Shown: one piece after another, positions 15,001-30,000 of the stretch
Layout: the number at the start of each line of letters is the position of its first letter
How positions within the stretch are numbered: the stretch's first letter is position 1
Source: Plazaster borealis
Lineage: Eukaryota; Echinodermata; Asteroidea; Forcipulatida; Labidiasteridae
NCBI GenBank assembly: GCA_021014325.1
Contig: CM037474.1
Coordinates: 5,398,488 to 5,462,487, forward strand
DNA length: 64,000 nt
Direction: 5' to 3'
Made by a program: the position numbers and the translations under genes
Notes under the pieces: model-generated
What the model was told of the DNA's origin: nothing
What the model saw: only the letters and a program-made list of their open reading frames with translations
The model's database searches: none

Positions 15001-18000
15001 TTGACTCTGTACTCAATACTGACATGGTAAATTGATAACGCAAAGCACGAGTCCACCAGTTTGGGTGTTTAGATTTCCATATGATGCTGGACTTTGTTGG
15101 ATTAAGGAAGATTTTTTGTAGTTAGGCGAATAAAAAAACAAAACATGTTTAGCGTCCCCGCCCGCTTCCTTTCTTTGAGGCCACATGAATTTGATTTGTA
15201 TTTTCAAAATTCAAAATTACATTAAACAAACATAAAATGTCAACTGGTCCATCACAAAATAAAATACTTGCAAGTCAGAACTCAGCCTGTTCCAATTACA
15301 CGGTTACCACCGATCGTCCAGCTGCACATTTAAACTTTTACGGTTCGGATAACCACAACAAACTTCCCTCAAAAGCACCGCAAAACGCAGACCACATGCT
15401 TCCGTTTTTTCAGGAGCCCGGACGCTAAACATGTTTGTTTTTTTACTCGGCCTTAACTCTCAGCAGCCAGCCTTGTGAGCAACAAAGTGGTTCAAATTTA
15501 ACAGAGTTCCTTATGACTGAAATGATAATCCTGGAAGAACATACACAAGCGTGTTTCAATTAGACTGATTTACCTTGGTGTATTCAATAACGGCGGCGGT
15601 GTACTTCTTAGGATCATCTCCTGCTACCGTTACTCCTCCAGGCTGCTTGGATAAGGTGGCTTTGACTGCCGACAGGTGCTCATTACGCCTTCAAGGAGAG
15701 AATAAAAATAGTAATAATAACAACTAGTTCTTATATAGCGTATCAATAACGGGCCAATAAAAACATTCCTTTAATCTTTCTCAGCTCTCCCTGGGGAGTA
15801 TACAGCCCAGAGCTGCCGTGGCACTCCGAAGGCTTTTTCAAACACAATATCAACCTCTACCCTTGCAGGTACCTCATTTATACCTCTGGGTGAAGAGAAA
15901 CAATCATAGTGAAGTATCTTGCTCAAGGATGCAAGTGTCATAACCGGGATTCGAACCCAAACCCCGATGACTTAACCATCGGAACTTGAATTCGATGCTC
16001 TAAACCACTCGGCCACATGACAAGAGTCAAGAATGAAGCATCTTTACTATCAATATAAATTATAATCATCACAACAGAAACCAGTTCCCTTTGCTCTTGT
16101 TTTACCCCAACTGTCTATCAGTCCACCCTGTGCCCTCCTACATCCCATCCCTCTATCGGTTTCTTTCATACTTATCTATCTACCGAGTAATAGACACCGT
16201 ATCAACATAAATACCCAATCAGCCATATGATTGTATCTTCACATCACTCAATGGCAGTGTCTACAAGTCCTTCACTCGTTACCCCTACCATCCTTCTATC
16301 TACCCTCCCACCAGTGCCCCTCTTCCAACAACCAACCCTCTCCATCACTCTACCCCATCGCAGTAACCCTAGACACTGTATCAGTATAAATACCTGATAA
16401 GCCATATGATTGTATCCTCACACCACTCAATGGCAGTGTTTACAAGTCCTTCACTTGTTACCCCCATCCTCCTTCTATCTACCCTCCCATCAGTGCCACC
16501 CCTCTCTACCAACTACCAACCCCCTCCATCAGTCTACCCCCATCACAGTAACCATATCAACTGTATTAGTATAAATACCTGATAAGCCATATGATTGTAT
16601 CCTCACACCACTCAATAGCAGTGTCTACAAGTCCTTCACTTAACGCCTTCTGCACGACCTGCACCACGAATTCAAGAAAACGAGCACGACGGCGAAACTT
16701 CACAACTAAACATAACACAAAAATATATAAGTACATCCCATAATCCAAGTTTGACTGTCGGCTTTACATTACTAGCAAGTTTGACTTTGAGTAACATTAC
16801 TAAAGGCAAGCTCGGTAGTCTTGTGGTGTGACATCACGCTGTGACATCACGGTGTGACGCTTACCGCGAAATTCTGTGCTTACGGTGCCCTGTAAAGCAC
16901 ACAATTCTATGGGCCGTAAGCGCAGAATTCCACGGTAAGCAGAGCCATGAAATTGGGCCCTGCTCTGGAATGGCAGGGTTCGAGTCCCATCCAAGTAGGA
17001 TGCCTTTGGATTTTTTTGCACAGGACTTGGGAAAGTACTGAGTATACAGTGCTTATTCAAACATCAGTGTGGGGTGAAACACAAGTAATATTCTTTATCC
17101 TCGATGCAAATTTAACATCGATTGTATATTAAATGTATTTATCCTAGCAGTGTCAAAAAAATTACTTTTATATAGAAGTTACAAATTTGTTGCTACTTAG
17201 AGCTCAACATGTATAAAAATTCAACGCAGAGTCAAGGAAAGCTGAGGCTAAACTGCCATATTTGTTCTCAACTTGTAAAGGTTTTTGGATGTTTTTAGCG
17301 AAAAGGTATTCATGAATGGAAATAAAAGAGTGGTGACTCTGTCTCAAACGGCCGTTCAAAACCTTGCAGGGTTGTGGCCGTGCGATAAAGAACCTAGGTT
17401 TCAGCTTGGTTCCTTACCGCATGGCCACGACCCTGTTGGTTTGAAACGGCCATTTGAGACCCCGTTGCCTTCTCTTTTATTCCCTTATTTTAACATGTTT
17501 ATTACTAGAATACCTTCTTTGTAGGCATATCTACTAGGCAGAGCTGCAATGAAAGCATGTAGGATATTAGGATCTTCAGACCCTGTCAGTTCGTCTGCGT
17601 TATGAGCTGGAAAAAAATAAAGAAATAACATATAAATTAAACAAGTCAAGTTAATTGTGAAGTTTCATTACAAAAACACTCTAAATTCCTGAAATATTTC
17701 TTGATCAGCTTATTTAATTTTGTTGCCAGAAGAAAAGAAAATCCACTTAAAAAAAGGAAATATTTCAAATGACTTGCATTGTGTTCTCGAAATGGTCCAA
17801 TGTCCGACGCCCGTTTCATGAGTCAAATTGCTGTGATTTATGCATCATCTGTGTACATCTCAAACAGTAAACGGTTGTCGCTATCATGTGAAACTGTCTC
17901 CCACATTAGCCAACAGGTTAGGTGTGTCTTCAGCAATCAACGGGTACATGATAACTAAGTAGGATTTGAAACTGTGCATGGTGGAGATACAATCTAGGTT

Positions 18001-21000
18001 TGCGGTAACACCATGTACATGAGTAGGATTTGAAACTTTGCATGGTGGAGAAACAATCTACTAAGGTTTGCAGTAACACCATGTACACGAGTAGGATTTG
18101 AAACTTTGCATGGTAGAGATACAATCTATTAAGGTTTGCAGTAACACCATGTACACGAGTAGGATTTGAAACTTTGCATGGTGGAGATACAATCTAGTAA
18201 GGTTTGTGGTAACACCATGTACATGAGAAGGATTTGAAACTTTGCATGGTGGAGATACAATCTATTAAGGTTTGCAGTAACACCATGTACACGAGTAGGA
18301 TTTGAAACTTTGCATGGTGGAGATACAATCTGGTAAGGTTTGCAGTAACACCATGTACATGAGTAGGATTTGAAACTTTGCATGGTGGAGATACAATCTG
18401 GTAAGGTTTGCAGTAACACCATGTACATGAGTAGGATTTGAAACTTTGCATGGTGGAGATACAATCTAGTAAGGTTTGTGGTAACACCATGTACATGAGA
18501 AGGATTTGAAACTTTGCATGGTGGAGATACAATCTAGTAAGGTTTGCAGTAACACCATGTGCATGAGTAGGATTTGAAACTTTGCATACACAATCTAGTA
18601 AGGTTTGCAGTAACAACATGTACATGAGTAGGATTTGAAACTTTGCATGGTGGAGATACAATCTAGTAAGGTTTGCAGTACACCATGTACGTCAGAAGGA
18701 CTTGAAACTTTGCATTGTGGAAGAACCAATCAGAGCAGTGCTGACTCTACACTGAAATCTCTGAATCCCTATAAAGAGACCAGCATCTCAAACACTCTTG
18801 AGTCTCCTGACAATGACTAGAGCAGGCTAGTCGAAACGTTGAGACCAATTAAGAACTCACTCCGCGGCAGTGAAGTTAATAACGAGAAGTCCCCTCGATC
18901 CACTAAGCGAAAGTAGCAGTCCCGACTGATTTCCTACCTTCCGCCCAGGTAGTAGTTAATAAGCAGGACAGTTCTTTTCAGAACTAAGTAGTCTAAGAAA
19001 TCTACTTAGTAGAATAAAATAACAGCGAGACAAGTTCTCAAAGAACAAATCTACACAGCAAAGTAAATGTATACACATAGTGCTACCGCAAACTAAATAT
19101 ACATTGATACCTCACCATGCAATGCCTAAAATCCCATATACATTATAAGATATGAGAGGTCCTTGAGCGTACATACCTAGTTTAGACAGCTTGAGCATGT
19201 GCGCTTCAAGTGCTCTCAGCTCTTCATTCTTAGGTCCCTCTACGTTAAAGATGGTCTGACCGAATCGTCGAGGGCGCTTCTTCTTTACAGCTTGAGCGCC
19301 GCCCTGGCCAGCTCCTCCATCTACGTCCTCAATGAAATCCATTGCTTCTGCTTTGCCTTTCTGCTCAGATTCCTGGGATAGAAATACACTACAATAGTCA
19401 ATGTCTGATCATGAGACTTGATCCAAGAGACTTGAGATTTGACTTCAGGCTTGACTTCATACACTTAAGACTTGGTTTAAGACTTGATTCGAAGGACTTA
19501 AGACTTGATCTTTTATAATTGAAATCTGCCACTTTGGACTTGCTCTTAAAGAGCGGAGACCTCACCTGAGACTTTCCCTCAAAGAAATGAGACTTGACCC
19601 AAGAGATTTGAAACTTGACCGAACAGACTTGAGACTTGACCCAAGAGACTTGCGATTTGACACAAGAGCCTTGAGACTTGACCCAAGAGACTTGAGACTT
19701 GACTTAACAGACTTGAGACTTGACCCAACAGACTTGAGACTTGACCCAAGAGACTTGCGATTTGACACAAGAGCCTTGAGACTTGACCCAAGAGACTTGA
19801 GACTTGACTCAACAGACTTGAGACTTGACCCAAGAGACTTGAGACTTGACCCAAGAGACTTGCGATTTGACACAAGAGCCTTGAGACTTGACCCAAGAGA
19901 CTTGAGACTTGACTTAACAGACTTGAGACTTGACCCAAGAGACTTGAGACTTGACCCAAGAGACTTGCGATTTGACACAAGAGCCTTGAGACTTGACCCA
20001 AGAGACTTGAGACTTGACTTAACAGACTTGAGACTTGACCCAACAGATTTGAGACTTGACCCAAGAGACTTGAGACTTGACCCAAGAGACTTGAATCAAG
20101 AGACTTGACCCAAGAGACTTGAGACTTGACACAAGGGACTTGGGACTTGAACCAAGAGACATGAAACTTGACCCAAAGAGACCTGAATCTTGACCTAAGA
20201 GACACAAGACTCAACTTAAGGTTTACTTTCCAAATACTTGAGACTTGGTTTCAAAGTCTTATAGATGACACAACTCTGGTACAAAAGGATGTTTAAGTAA
20301 TCACATCTCACCTTCTCAATGGCCAGCATCTTCTTTCCCGTCTCAGTGACATAATTAGCAAGTGATTTCTGCTTCCAGACCCTGAGGACCTTTGCCATGT
20401 GGTAAGTGATAACAGCAATCATGTGATGGAGACTATCGGAGATAGATTGCTGACGACGCTGCCGAAGGCTAGCTGGCATCTCTAAGAGGATGGCATAGCA
20501 GCGAGTCAGAACCTGAGAAGTTAAGAGAAAAAACTTCCATAAATTCTAGAAAAGTAGGCATATTGGCGTTTCAGGACAACAAGTTTTTATTCCAATAGCC
20601 CATATGCATGTCCCATTGCGCATGATCAGTGCGCAATTAAGGATTCTGGGTGAAATCCGAGTCTAAGCAACACCGGCAACCATTATGGCGTGCTGATTTT
20701 GAAGCAGTGCGGTACACAACAATAAAAACCTGGCATAGTAACATGTAAACTACAGCATGACATCCATCTTTGATGAATTATTAATTCCTAAACTGAAAAC
20801 GAAAAAAACGAGACGTGCATGCAGAATGCCGTGTACAAACCGAGGCAAACAATGCTTAATGAAAACGCTAAACATCAATAAGTCAACAGATACGCCACTT
20901 CTTGAAAATGCAAAAGTTGTAATACGCATGCTTGGTAACGTGCCAGTGCTATGTGTTTCAATGGACAAAGTGGCATATCGCGGTACACAGAATGGCAAAT

Positions 21001-24000
21001 ATTGAACACCACAAAATGGCAAATCTAGTGATACGTCGGTCATGCTAATTGGTGTAATTACAAAACTATTACATGTTAGGTCCTAAAACGTGTTGAAAAT
21101 GTTAACAGTAATGAATATATCAATAATTTGAACAAAACCGATTTACAAAATTTGATTTTCAACCCATACGTCAGTTCGTGGCGCGACCGATGATTCCTTC
21201 TACACTTACCTGCACTACCGGAGTAGATGGTATCTTATAGTGTATAATGGGGGCCAATAATCCATAGCACTGAACTACAGCTTGTAGGGCCAGGTTGGAT
21301 TCATTCAACCATCCAGCTAGCTCCATAGCTACTAGCATACGCTCACATTCTGCTAACCGCTGTAACTATAATGTGTAAATCAAAAGAGAAGAGTTTAATG
21401 GTTTTTTCCGTCCACATCTAACATGTGATGATTTTATCAATGCCTTTTTACTGGTATCTTCATGCCTAGTACAGGCTTCACTACAAGGCAAGACACTTTT
21501 AAGAACTCTTGGCTTAGTTAACAAAACAGATTTCAAATGAAAACTCTTCAAAATTAAGGCATCAGTATAACAAGTTAAATTAATCCTCAAATTGTAGGAA
21601 AGATACAAAGTACAAAATTGATTTCATTTGACAAACCTAATATCTCATACAATGTGGATCTGTGTATAAATCCACAACTTCGAACAACACACCATTTACC
21701 CAGTCAGTCTCCCCTTTGGTTTATTACTTGATATTTGAAATAAAAAGTTGCATCCCCGTTTAAGGTGATCCCTCTGCTGCCGCTTCCCAGATTGTAACAT
21801 AAACTTGGGTGTAACCCTGGCTATATGGCAGTTACAGGTTAAATGGCTTCTGACTGGCACCCCGAACAAAGATATTGACAAAACAGGGAGACCGCCAATA
21901 TAGGGCAAGATAGCTCAGTTGGTAGAGCGATGGCTCGTTAAACCGGAGGACGTTCGTTCAAGTCCACCTCTAGTCAATTTTCCTTTGTGCAACCCAAAAT
22001 CTTTACTATCATGTTACAATCACAGGACAAACTTGACTATCCTAACCTGTCCTTTGGAGTACGGTCCTTGATCACAGAGTTTATCACAGTAAATCTGTCC
22101 CTCCCTGACGCTAACATCAACGTTGATGAAGATACTGGTCAGAAACATCCGTAGGACCACCGGGGAAGCAACACCACAGGTCTTGACATTCAATCTGGGT
22201 AAAAAAACCAAATCCAAAAAAAATAAATTAAATTTCAACAAAATAGAGTAGCTCTGATCACCTTCAAATGTTCATACTGTTAATTTGAAATCCTTAAGAT
22301 GACAAGATTTTACAGTATAAAGATTTAGGACCAGTTACATCCAAAACAAACTCAGTTTTTTATTTCAACTTTTTAATGTTCAACCATACCAAGCCCTTTT
22401 ACCCCCCCCCCCAAAAAAAGAAGCTTTTTTTAGGGTCAAAATGTGAGGACATTTATTCTATTTTGCTAAAAGTAACATCACAATAAGCGAACAGTGGCCT
22501 AATAACACTTATTATACACGGCACACATAGATACTTGTCAATTGATTGGTGGACTACGCGTCACGTGTCATAATTTATTTTGCTGTGTATACTGTCGCAT
22601 CGCTCAAAAATTTAATATCGAAGTGCAATATTGATCAATATAGGACTTTTGGGACGCTTCGCAGCTGCGCTTCGCGCGTACCAATAGATTTGACATTGAG
22701 TACCGTATGTATTGATTGCATTACGCATTATTAGCGCATATGGCTATGAACACTGAACGTGATTTAGCCAACCGGGCTTAAACTGCTACAGCTATGTCTT
22801 TACCAGCCGTTTGTTACCTTATTGTTGAAATAAATTATAAATAAATTAGTCAAAACTTTAGATTATTTATTGTTGAAATAAATTATGAATTATATGATAT
22901 CAAATGACAAGGGTGTGAGGTATATAAAACAAATATAGGATGCATTTTATTCATACCATACTATAGATTTCACCTCGTGATTAAATTCTGTAAGATAGAC
23001 AAGGTTTGGACTCACTTTCTGAGAGTAAGACGGAAGTCTTCTCTTGCGGTCTTCAGCTCAATATCTGATTCAGGAGGTGGTACTGGAGCTACAAAGTGAT
23101 CCCATAGTACTCTACTTGCAGTCAGACCGATAGGGTAGCATCCCACTTGATATGCAGCCTGTTAAGAACAAATAGAATCCAAGACAAAAACAGTTCAAAA
23201 ACAGTTCAATGCTTTGTCATCACCTTTTACTTATTACTTAAGGGTTATTAAACCAAAACAAATGGGGACTACGAGCAAGAGTTATTTTTCCTCAAATTTG
23301 ACTCCTTCCACTTGTTTTGGGTGCCCATACTTTTTTGTGCCCATACTTTACATTGCACACACGGCTTAAAGGGTCTGTATACGTTTGGTAATGACTCATA
23401 AAATTAATGGCAATAAAATCTTACTTGGTAAGAAGTACAGCAGCTTTGGATAGTTTAATGCATTTTGAGAAACTTTTCACTTCGAAGTACTGCGGTTATG
23501 GAAAAGATATCACTTTTTATTCCCCAAAATTTGAATCTGAGTAGCGCTACTGCAGTAACATGTCACAGATTGTGTATTCCAATTGCTGATTATTCTTCCT
23601 GCGTGGATATAACCGCTCCAGATTTTCGGCAATATCTCAAAAACGCTACCACCTTTTGAAATGAAATTTTCACAGGTTAGTTCTATGGTATATATCTACA
23701 ATTATATAGGATTGAAACAAACAGTGGGTTCCAATTACCAAACATATACAATCCCTTTAAGGTTGAATTTTTAACGAAAAATGGAAAGAAGCTTAAAACA
23801 ACAAAAGTAACATGATTAATACTAAGCTGTGGTCTCGCAGTGTCTTCTTCATAAGCCAGGGTTACAAGATGTCTTAATGACTTCGTAGCACCTACCTGAC
23901 TAAGGAATGCCCACGTCATTAGTATCGGTAGAGGGTGGGATGCCAGGATAGACTTTGTCGTATCTCCAATGCTGTCACCAATCAGAGTCCCATTGGCTGT

Positions 24001-27000
24001 GTAAGCAGCTACAGCAAAGACATATTTCTCATTAGTCTTGAGACCAGAGACGTGAAGCTCGCAATCGTACGCTGGAACCTAGCAGTAAAATACCAATACA
24101 TCATAAGCCAAGGTCTCATTTGATAAACGAATACTTTTCCGAGTGAATCTAAGCTTTAGCTTTACATAAACTCTGATAAACTATTATTTTTTTTTAGTTT
24201 TAACCTTTATCTCTATCATGCTAGTGACCGGTTTAAATCCCTTCAGAAAAATAGTTGTCAAACAAAAAATAAAGATCGCACAGCCACACAGTTTTCAGAA
24301 TGGAAAAGTGGACTGTTGAGGGCGCTATTGTGACCTTTTTTTTTGAGGGGGGGGGTGCCATTTGCAAAAAATATGTTAACAATTAATGTGTCCATATGAT
24401 CAATTTATCACTGAAATAAAAGGTGCATGAAAGGGTTCACAGCGAGGGACCTGTTTGGTTGCAATGCCCCTGTGGTACGTTGTCAGCACATGCTGACAAG
24501 CTTTTTTGATTGGTTAAGAGGGTTGTCTTGCATTTTTTCCACAATTTTTGTATCCAAGTGTATTGTTCCCCTGGTGGGACAATGAAGTTTTATCTCATAT
24601 TATCTTTGAACATCCAGATTAAGAAGTTGAGTTTGTCTTTTCAATATACCACAACAACTCATCAGAGAGATTAAATCACCATAAACCTCTCTCGATAGAT
24701 AAACAATCTTACCTCTTCACCAGTTCCAGGTAAGAAGTAGTCATTCAACCTGACCTTAACGTTGCTACCACTCGCAAGTCTGCCGAACAACCTGTACCAC
24801 GCCACCTAGAGTACAACGACAATACAAACAAAAGAATTGCACACTTCACTGGGTAGAAACATAAGGCTGTGTCCGGATTGGCGGCTACAGCTACGGCTAG
24901 GGATCTAACAGAGCTGCCAACATTTGCATCTTGCAATCAGGGAGATTTTGTACAACAATCAGGGAGATATTTAGAATTACATTCAAGATAATAGGCAACA
25001 AGTTTCCATAATCAGGGAGATTTGCAGATTTGTTCATCAGAACATGGAAAGTTTGGTTTATTTTCAGGGAGCTTTCTGCAGAATCAGGGAGAGTTGGCAG
25101 CTCTGCTAGATTCTCACGTCATCATGCGTTGAAGTATGGGACGACCTTAGCAACAGTCGTAGCTGTAGCTGTAGCCACCAATTCCAATACAGCCGGACAT
25201 AGGAAGGTCTGAAGAGCAGAATTCAAACTTGGTTTCCAATTTTTTGTGGCAGGCTGACTGGAACAATGCATTCAGCACAACCAAAAGTTGCTATTAAATG
25301 CAATGATGAATGAGACCTCTATAGACCCATTGCATATGACGTCACACTCTCAAAAAGGAGGCAGATCATTGGACGATAGCTGTTCTCTGTGCGTAAAAAC
25401 GTGCGCGTGGCCTCAGCGTATCTGTAGCGTTTCGCGTTATGCAAGGGGGATCTATTGATTTATATAGACCCGGGACGCGCCTCCGAACAATGCGCGTCAT
25501 TTTGGGTGTCAAGACTCTCTTTTGTGCATGTTTGTATGCGATTTTGACACCCAAAATGACACCCAGGATAGGCGCATGTGAGTACGCTGCGCGTTGTGCA
25601 ATGGGTCTATTGACCCAATTCACCTGGGCCCAATTTCATTGCTCTGCTTACCGCCGAAATTCTGCACTTGTAATCACCATTCTTCACTTACAGGGCAAGC
25701 GCCAAATTTCTGTGCTAGCTGTGTAAGTGAAGAATGCCTAGTATCGTGGAAAACGCACGCGCACAAGCAAACATTCGCTGTTAACCTGTGAAATACGCTT
25801 GAGGTAAGCACGGAATTCCCTACATCCAGAGCTTGAGTCCAGTGCACTTGACCGTTACCACAACACGCCATAACCCTTGCCTTTATATCTTGATCCTTTA
25901 TCACATGGTTTCATCTTTAACTTGGTTACATGATAAGTATTAACTCACTTTGAGAACTTCTGAACTTACCTTTTGTTTTGGTTTGAAAGCTCCAGGCCTG
26001 AACACCATGGTGGTGTCTGTGCGGCAGAGTAGCAGGGGAGCTGGAGGGACACCTGACTCACGAACACTGGTTGACTGGCCCTGCTGCTGGGGAGCATTGT
26101 TGCTGAACAGTTTGTACTCCTGGTCCTGAGCTTTGGTCACCTGGCTAATAGCATCCTGATGATAAAGAGTAAATGTTTAGAATAAAAGAGTGGCGTCGAG
26201 GTCTTAAACGACGGTTTAAAACCAGCAGAAAAACATCACAAAAGTGCGATAGTTTGAAACTCAAGCGCGCAAGTTCTAAACTTGCGCAAGGAGCTACTTG
26301 AGGCTCAACATGGCTTCCATTCGTGAATACCTTTTCGTTAAAAACACCTAAAAACCTTTAAAAGTTGAGAACAAATCTGACAGTTTGGCCTCAGCTCACC
26401 TCAACACTGTGTTGAATTTCAATGCATGTTGAGCGCTGAGAAGCATCTCGCACAAGAACTTGAGCGCTAAAGTTTCAAACTATCGCATGCAAGTTTAAAC
26501 CTTGCTTGAGCCAAAGATGCGACCAACCAACTTCAATTGGGCCGTGAAATCGTCTGATAGCGCCCTCTTTTGACTCAGGCCATGTTTGAACGCTCCTCAT
26601 CGTGTTTGTACCACATGTTTAAACATGACGACGTGATCTCCTCTCGATCAATCAGAATGGATAAACTGCCCCAGGTATTTATGAATGTCTTTACGTATCT
26701 TGGATAGTTATCATCTGGAGAGGCACCTCGCGCAAGATGAGATCTTGATTGTTTAAGTTTCAAACCATCGCATGTAAGTTTCAAAATAATGCGACCTACC
26801 AACTTAACTTAAATTGGGCCGTGAAATTTGCGAGCTTTGTGCGATTAACTGAAAGCGCCCTCTTTTGACTCAATTTCCTCAGGCAATGTTTGAATACTCC
26901 TCACCGAATTTATATGGCTACATAATCTCCTCTCGACCAATCAGAATGGATGAACTGTCCAAGGTGTAGTATGAATACCGTTCAGTTCCTGGATTCAGAT

Positions 27001-30000
27001 CACAGACATTTCCTTCTACAATCATTAATAGCCTACCTATCTGCATAATATTCATGTTCCATTTCAATGACCGTTCAAAAACGTTTCTTGAGCAAACTTT
27101 TTCAATTCCAGGCCTGGAATTTCATCTTTGAGAGGGCAAGGCCATTTTCAACTTGCAAAGGGCACTTCCATTGGAAAATCTTAAAGTCTATGTGGGAAAC
27201 TTTTGAAGGGGCACCAAGGCCAAGACCAGGGGCAATAGAGGCCATGGCCTCCGTGGCCTCTGTGTAATTCCAGGCCTGAATTCTGTTGAAGGCGAAACAA
27301 AATAACAAACCTGTAAATATTCTGACTGTTCTTGAGTCGGGGTGCCAGACTTCGTCATCGATAAAGCCCTCTGCATGAGGAACAGAGCTTTTGAGACCAT
27401 GTTTTTACCACAGCTGGAGAGAAGTTCATCGTGGGTGTCGATGTGGACGATGTGCCCATCACCTCGCTGGACCTAAATGATGAAATCACAGAGAGAAACG
27501 TTAAGAAAGAAAAGACAACGTTGGAATCTTCAAACTGTGTTACAATCGTCAAGAGGTGAACAGGGAGTGCTGAAACAAAATCAAAGGGACGTAGAAATAA
27601 ATTAATTCCAGAAAATGCAGAGTCACACCTGGGCCCAATTTCATAGAGCTGCTTAAGCAGATAATATTGCTCAACAATTTTCTGCTTAGCAGAACTTAGC
27701 AGGATACCAGGCACTAATGGAACATGGGACATGGTACTTTGGCTGGTAACCTTATTCTGGTAAGCTTAATTTTGTTGTGCTGAGCTACTTTTTGTGCTTA
27801 AGTTGCTCTGTGAATTTGGGCCCTGGCTGAAGAGCCCATGAACCCTGTCTAAGCTCCGAACATTTAAGAACGCTTTTGAGTACGATTTGACTATCCTCTT
27901 CACATTTCCCCCATAAAAATAAATTACAAAATGCAGGAAGAAGGTAGAAAGGTAGAACTCAAGTCCTCTACCCCCTTTGATCTGCCACTGAGTTGAAGGA
28001 AGCCTTATAGGTAGGAGAAACTTAAATTGAATTCTTATAAACACAGAGTTTATCTCAATGAGATCACCCTGAACTTGTAGTTCTACTTAATTTTCTTGAA
28101 CCTTCGACCTCTGGATTAATGTGCCGGTGCTCTACTAACTGAGCTACCTAGCCCTTATGATGGCGGTCTCCCTATTTTGTCAATATCTTTGTCCGGGGTG
28201 CCAGTCAGAAGCTATTCAACTTGTAAATGCCGTATAGCCAGGGATCACACCCAAGTTTACGATACAACCTGGGAAGTGGCAGCAATGGGATCACCTTCAA
28301 GGGGCCGTGTCGTCATGATCGAAGCAGGCCTGTGGCTGTACATGGAATTATAAACTCTCACCCAGTTCCTGCACACGCGAGCACGCTCTCTCCATAGATA
28401 TTATACGATGGGAGGGCGCATGCGTGCAGTAACTTGGTGAGAGTTCACAATTCCATGTACAGCCACAGGCCTGCTTTGATCATGACAATACAGCCCCTTT
28501 AACTAAAGGGGATGCGACTATTTATTTCAAATATCAAGTAATAAACCACAAGGGAAACTGCCCCCTAAACTCTCTATCAGTATACTTACCAGTCTCTGCT
28601 CACTGGTGGCTCTACTCTTCTGCCCCTTGCTGGATGCCGCCTTGGTCTTCACACTACCGCCGTTTAATGAATTAGCCAGTTTGATGCATACTCTGTGGTA
28701 CATGTACAACAACTCCAGGTGGAGATCCATTATCGTGTTATGAACCCCCTCTGGATTATCATCAGCTTTCTCGGTTGTTGTGTCTTTATCGGCCGCATCA
28801 AGAATGCCGGTATTTTTTGAGGAACTCGTAGGTGTGTTGTCCTGAGGGATAGATTGTAAATTTGTAAAATAACATCTCTGAAAAAATGGCACATTTTAAG
28901 ACAATATTTTATCTTTAAAGGTATAACACAGGATTGGTAAGGATCAAAAACATCATTGTTAAATTTTAGTCTGAAAACTTACTGATTATGAAGTTCATAC
29001 TAGAACCACTTTTTCTATGAAACATTTTCCTCTGAAATTAAGTCATTTTCGATAAAACTGTTTCTGACATCCTAAGAAAACTCAACAGCTGATTTCGGTT
29101 GTTACAACCAAAATTAAGGAAAATGTGTTTACATGCTGAAAAATTGTGCATGGTTTTTCACTATTTTCTCCTGACTCGTGCAACAAATTAACCCCAAATT
29201 TTTACAGGTTTGTTATTTTATATGTATAGCTGCTTAGCAGAAAATAATGCTTACAATTTCTGCCAAGCACAAATAAGCAGATTACCAGTCAAAAATTGTA
29301 CATGTGGAATGGTATTTTAGCCGGTAACCTTTTTCTGATTAGCAAAATTTTGTTGTGCTTAGCTACTTTTTTGAGATTAAAGGTATCGTACACGTTTGGT
29401 AATGACTCAAAACAAATATTAGCATAAAAACTTACTTGGTAACAAGCAACGGAGAGCTGTTGATAGTATAAAACATTGTAGGAAACGACTCCCTCTGAAG
29501 TAACATAGTTTTCGAGAAAGAGGTAATTTCTCACTAAAATAATAAAAACTTCTTGCAAGAAGTTTTTATTCCTATCTGAAAGCACACAAATTTGTACAAC
29601 AAGGGTGTTTTTCTTTCATCATTTTCTTGCAACTTCAAAGACCAATTGAGCCCAAATTTTCACAGGCTTGTTATTTTATGCATATGTTGGGATACACCAA
29701 GTGAGAACACTGGTCTTTGACCATTACCAAACGTGTACAGGGTCTTTAAGAAGCTTGGCCAAAATTTGGCCTAAATGATTATTTTCCAGGAATCTGTTGA
29801 TAGAGACATGGTAGCTTTGGCCAAAGTACGTTAAAAGAAAAACCTTACCTTAACCCAACTGACATCAGCAATTGACTTCCCATCGGTTAGAGCCACAATC
29901 TGTCTGGCGTAAGACATCCCCTGGAGAGCTCGCTCTAGTATCTCTCGAGCAGCTAAGAGTTGCTCCCTGCCACCCAGCTTCAAGATGGAGGCCGTGTAGA

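Noticed and set aside
17930..18661. Open frames reading MYLHHAKFQILLMYMV-type repeats
   Set aside because: The 68-bp satellite is simply read through three phases. No start context, splice sites or non-repeat sequence.
19562..20214. Long open frames on both strands (LDPRDLR and SLGSSLK repeats) that look like repeat proteins
   Set aside because: They follow from a 21-bp satellite whose unit is a multiple of three. They lie inside a CFAP54 intron and are open in several frames at once.
20757..21005. 82-codon frame that might be a small gene in an intron
   Set aside because: It lies in a diverged mobile element, and the relative at 11881-12528 does not keep the frame.
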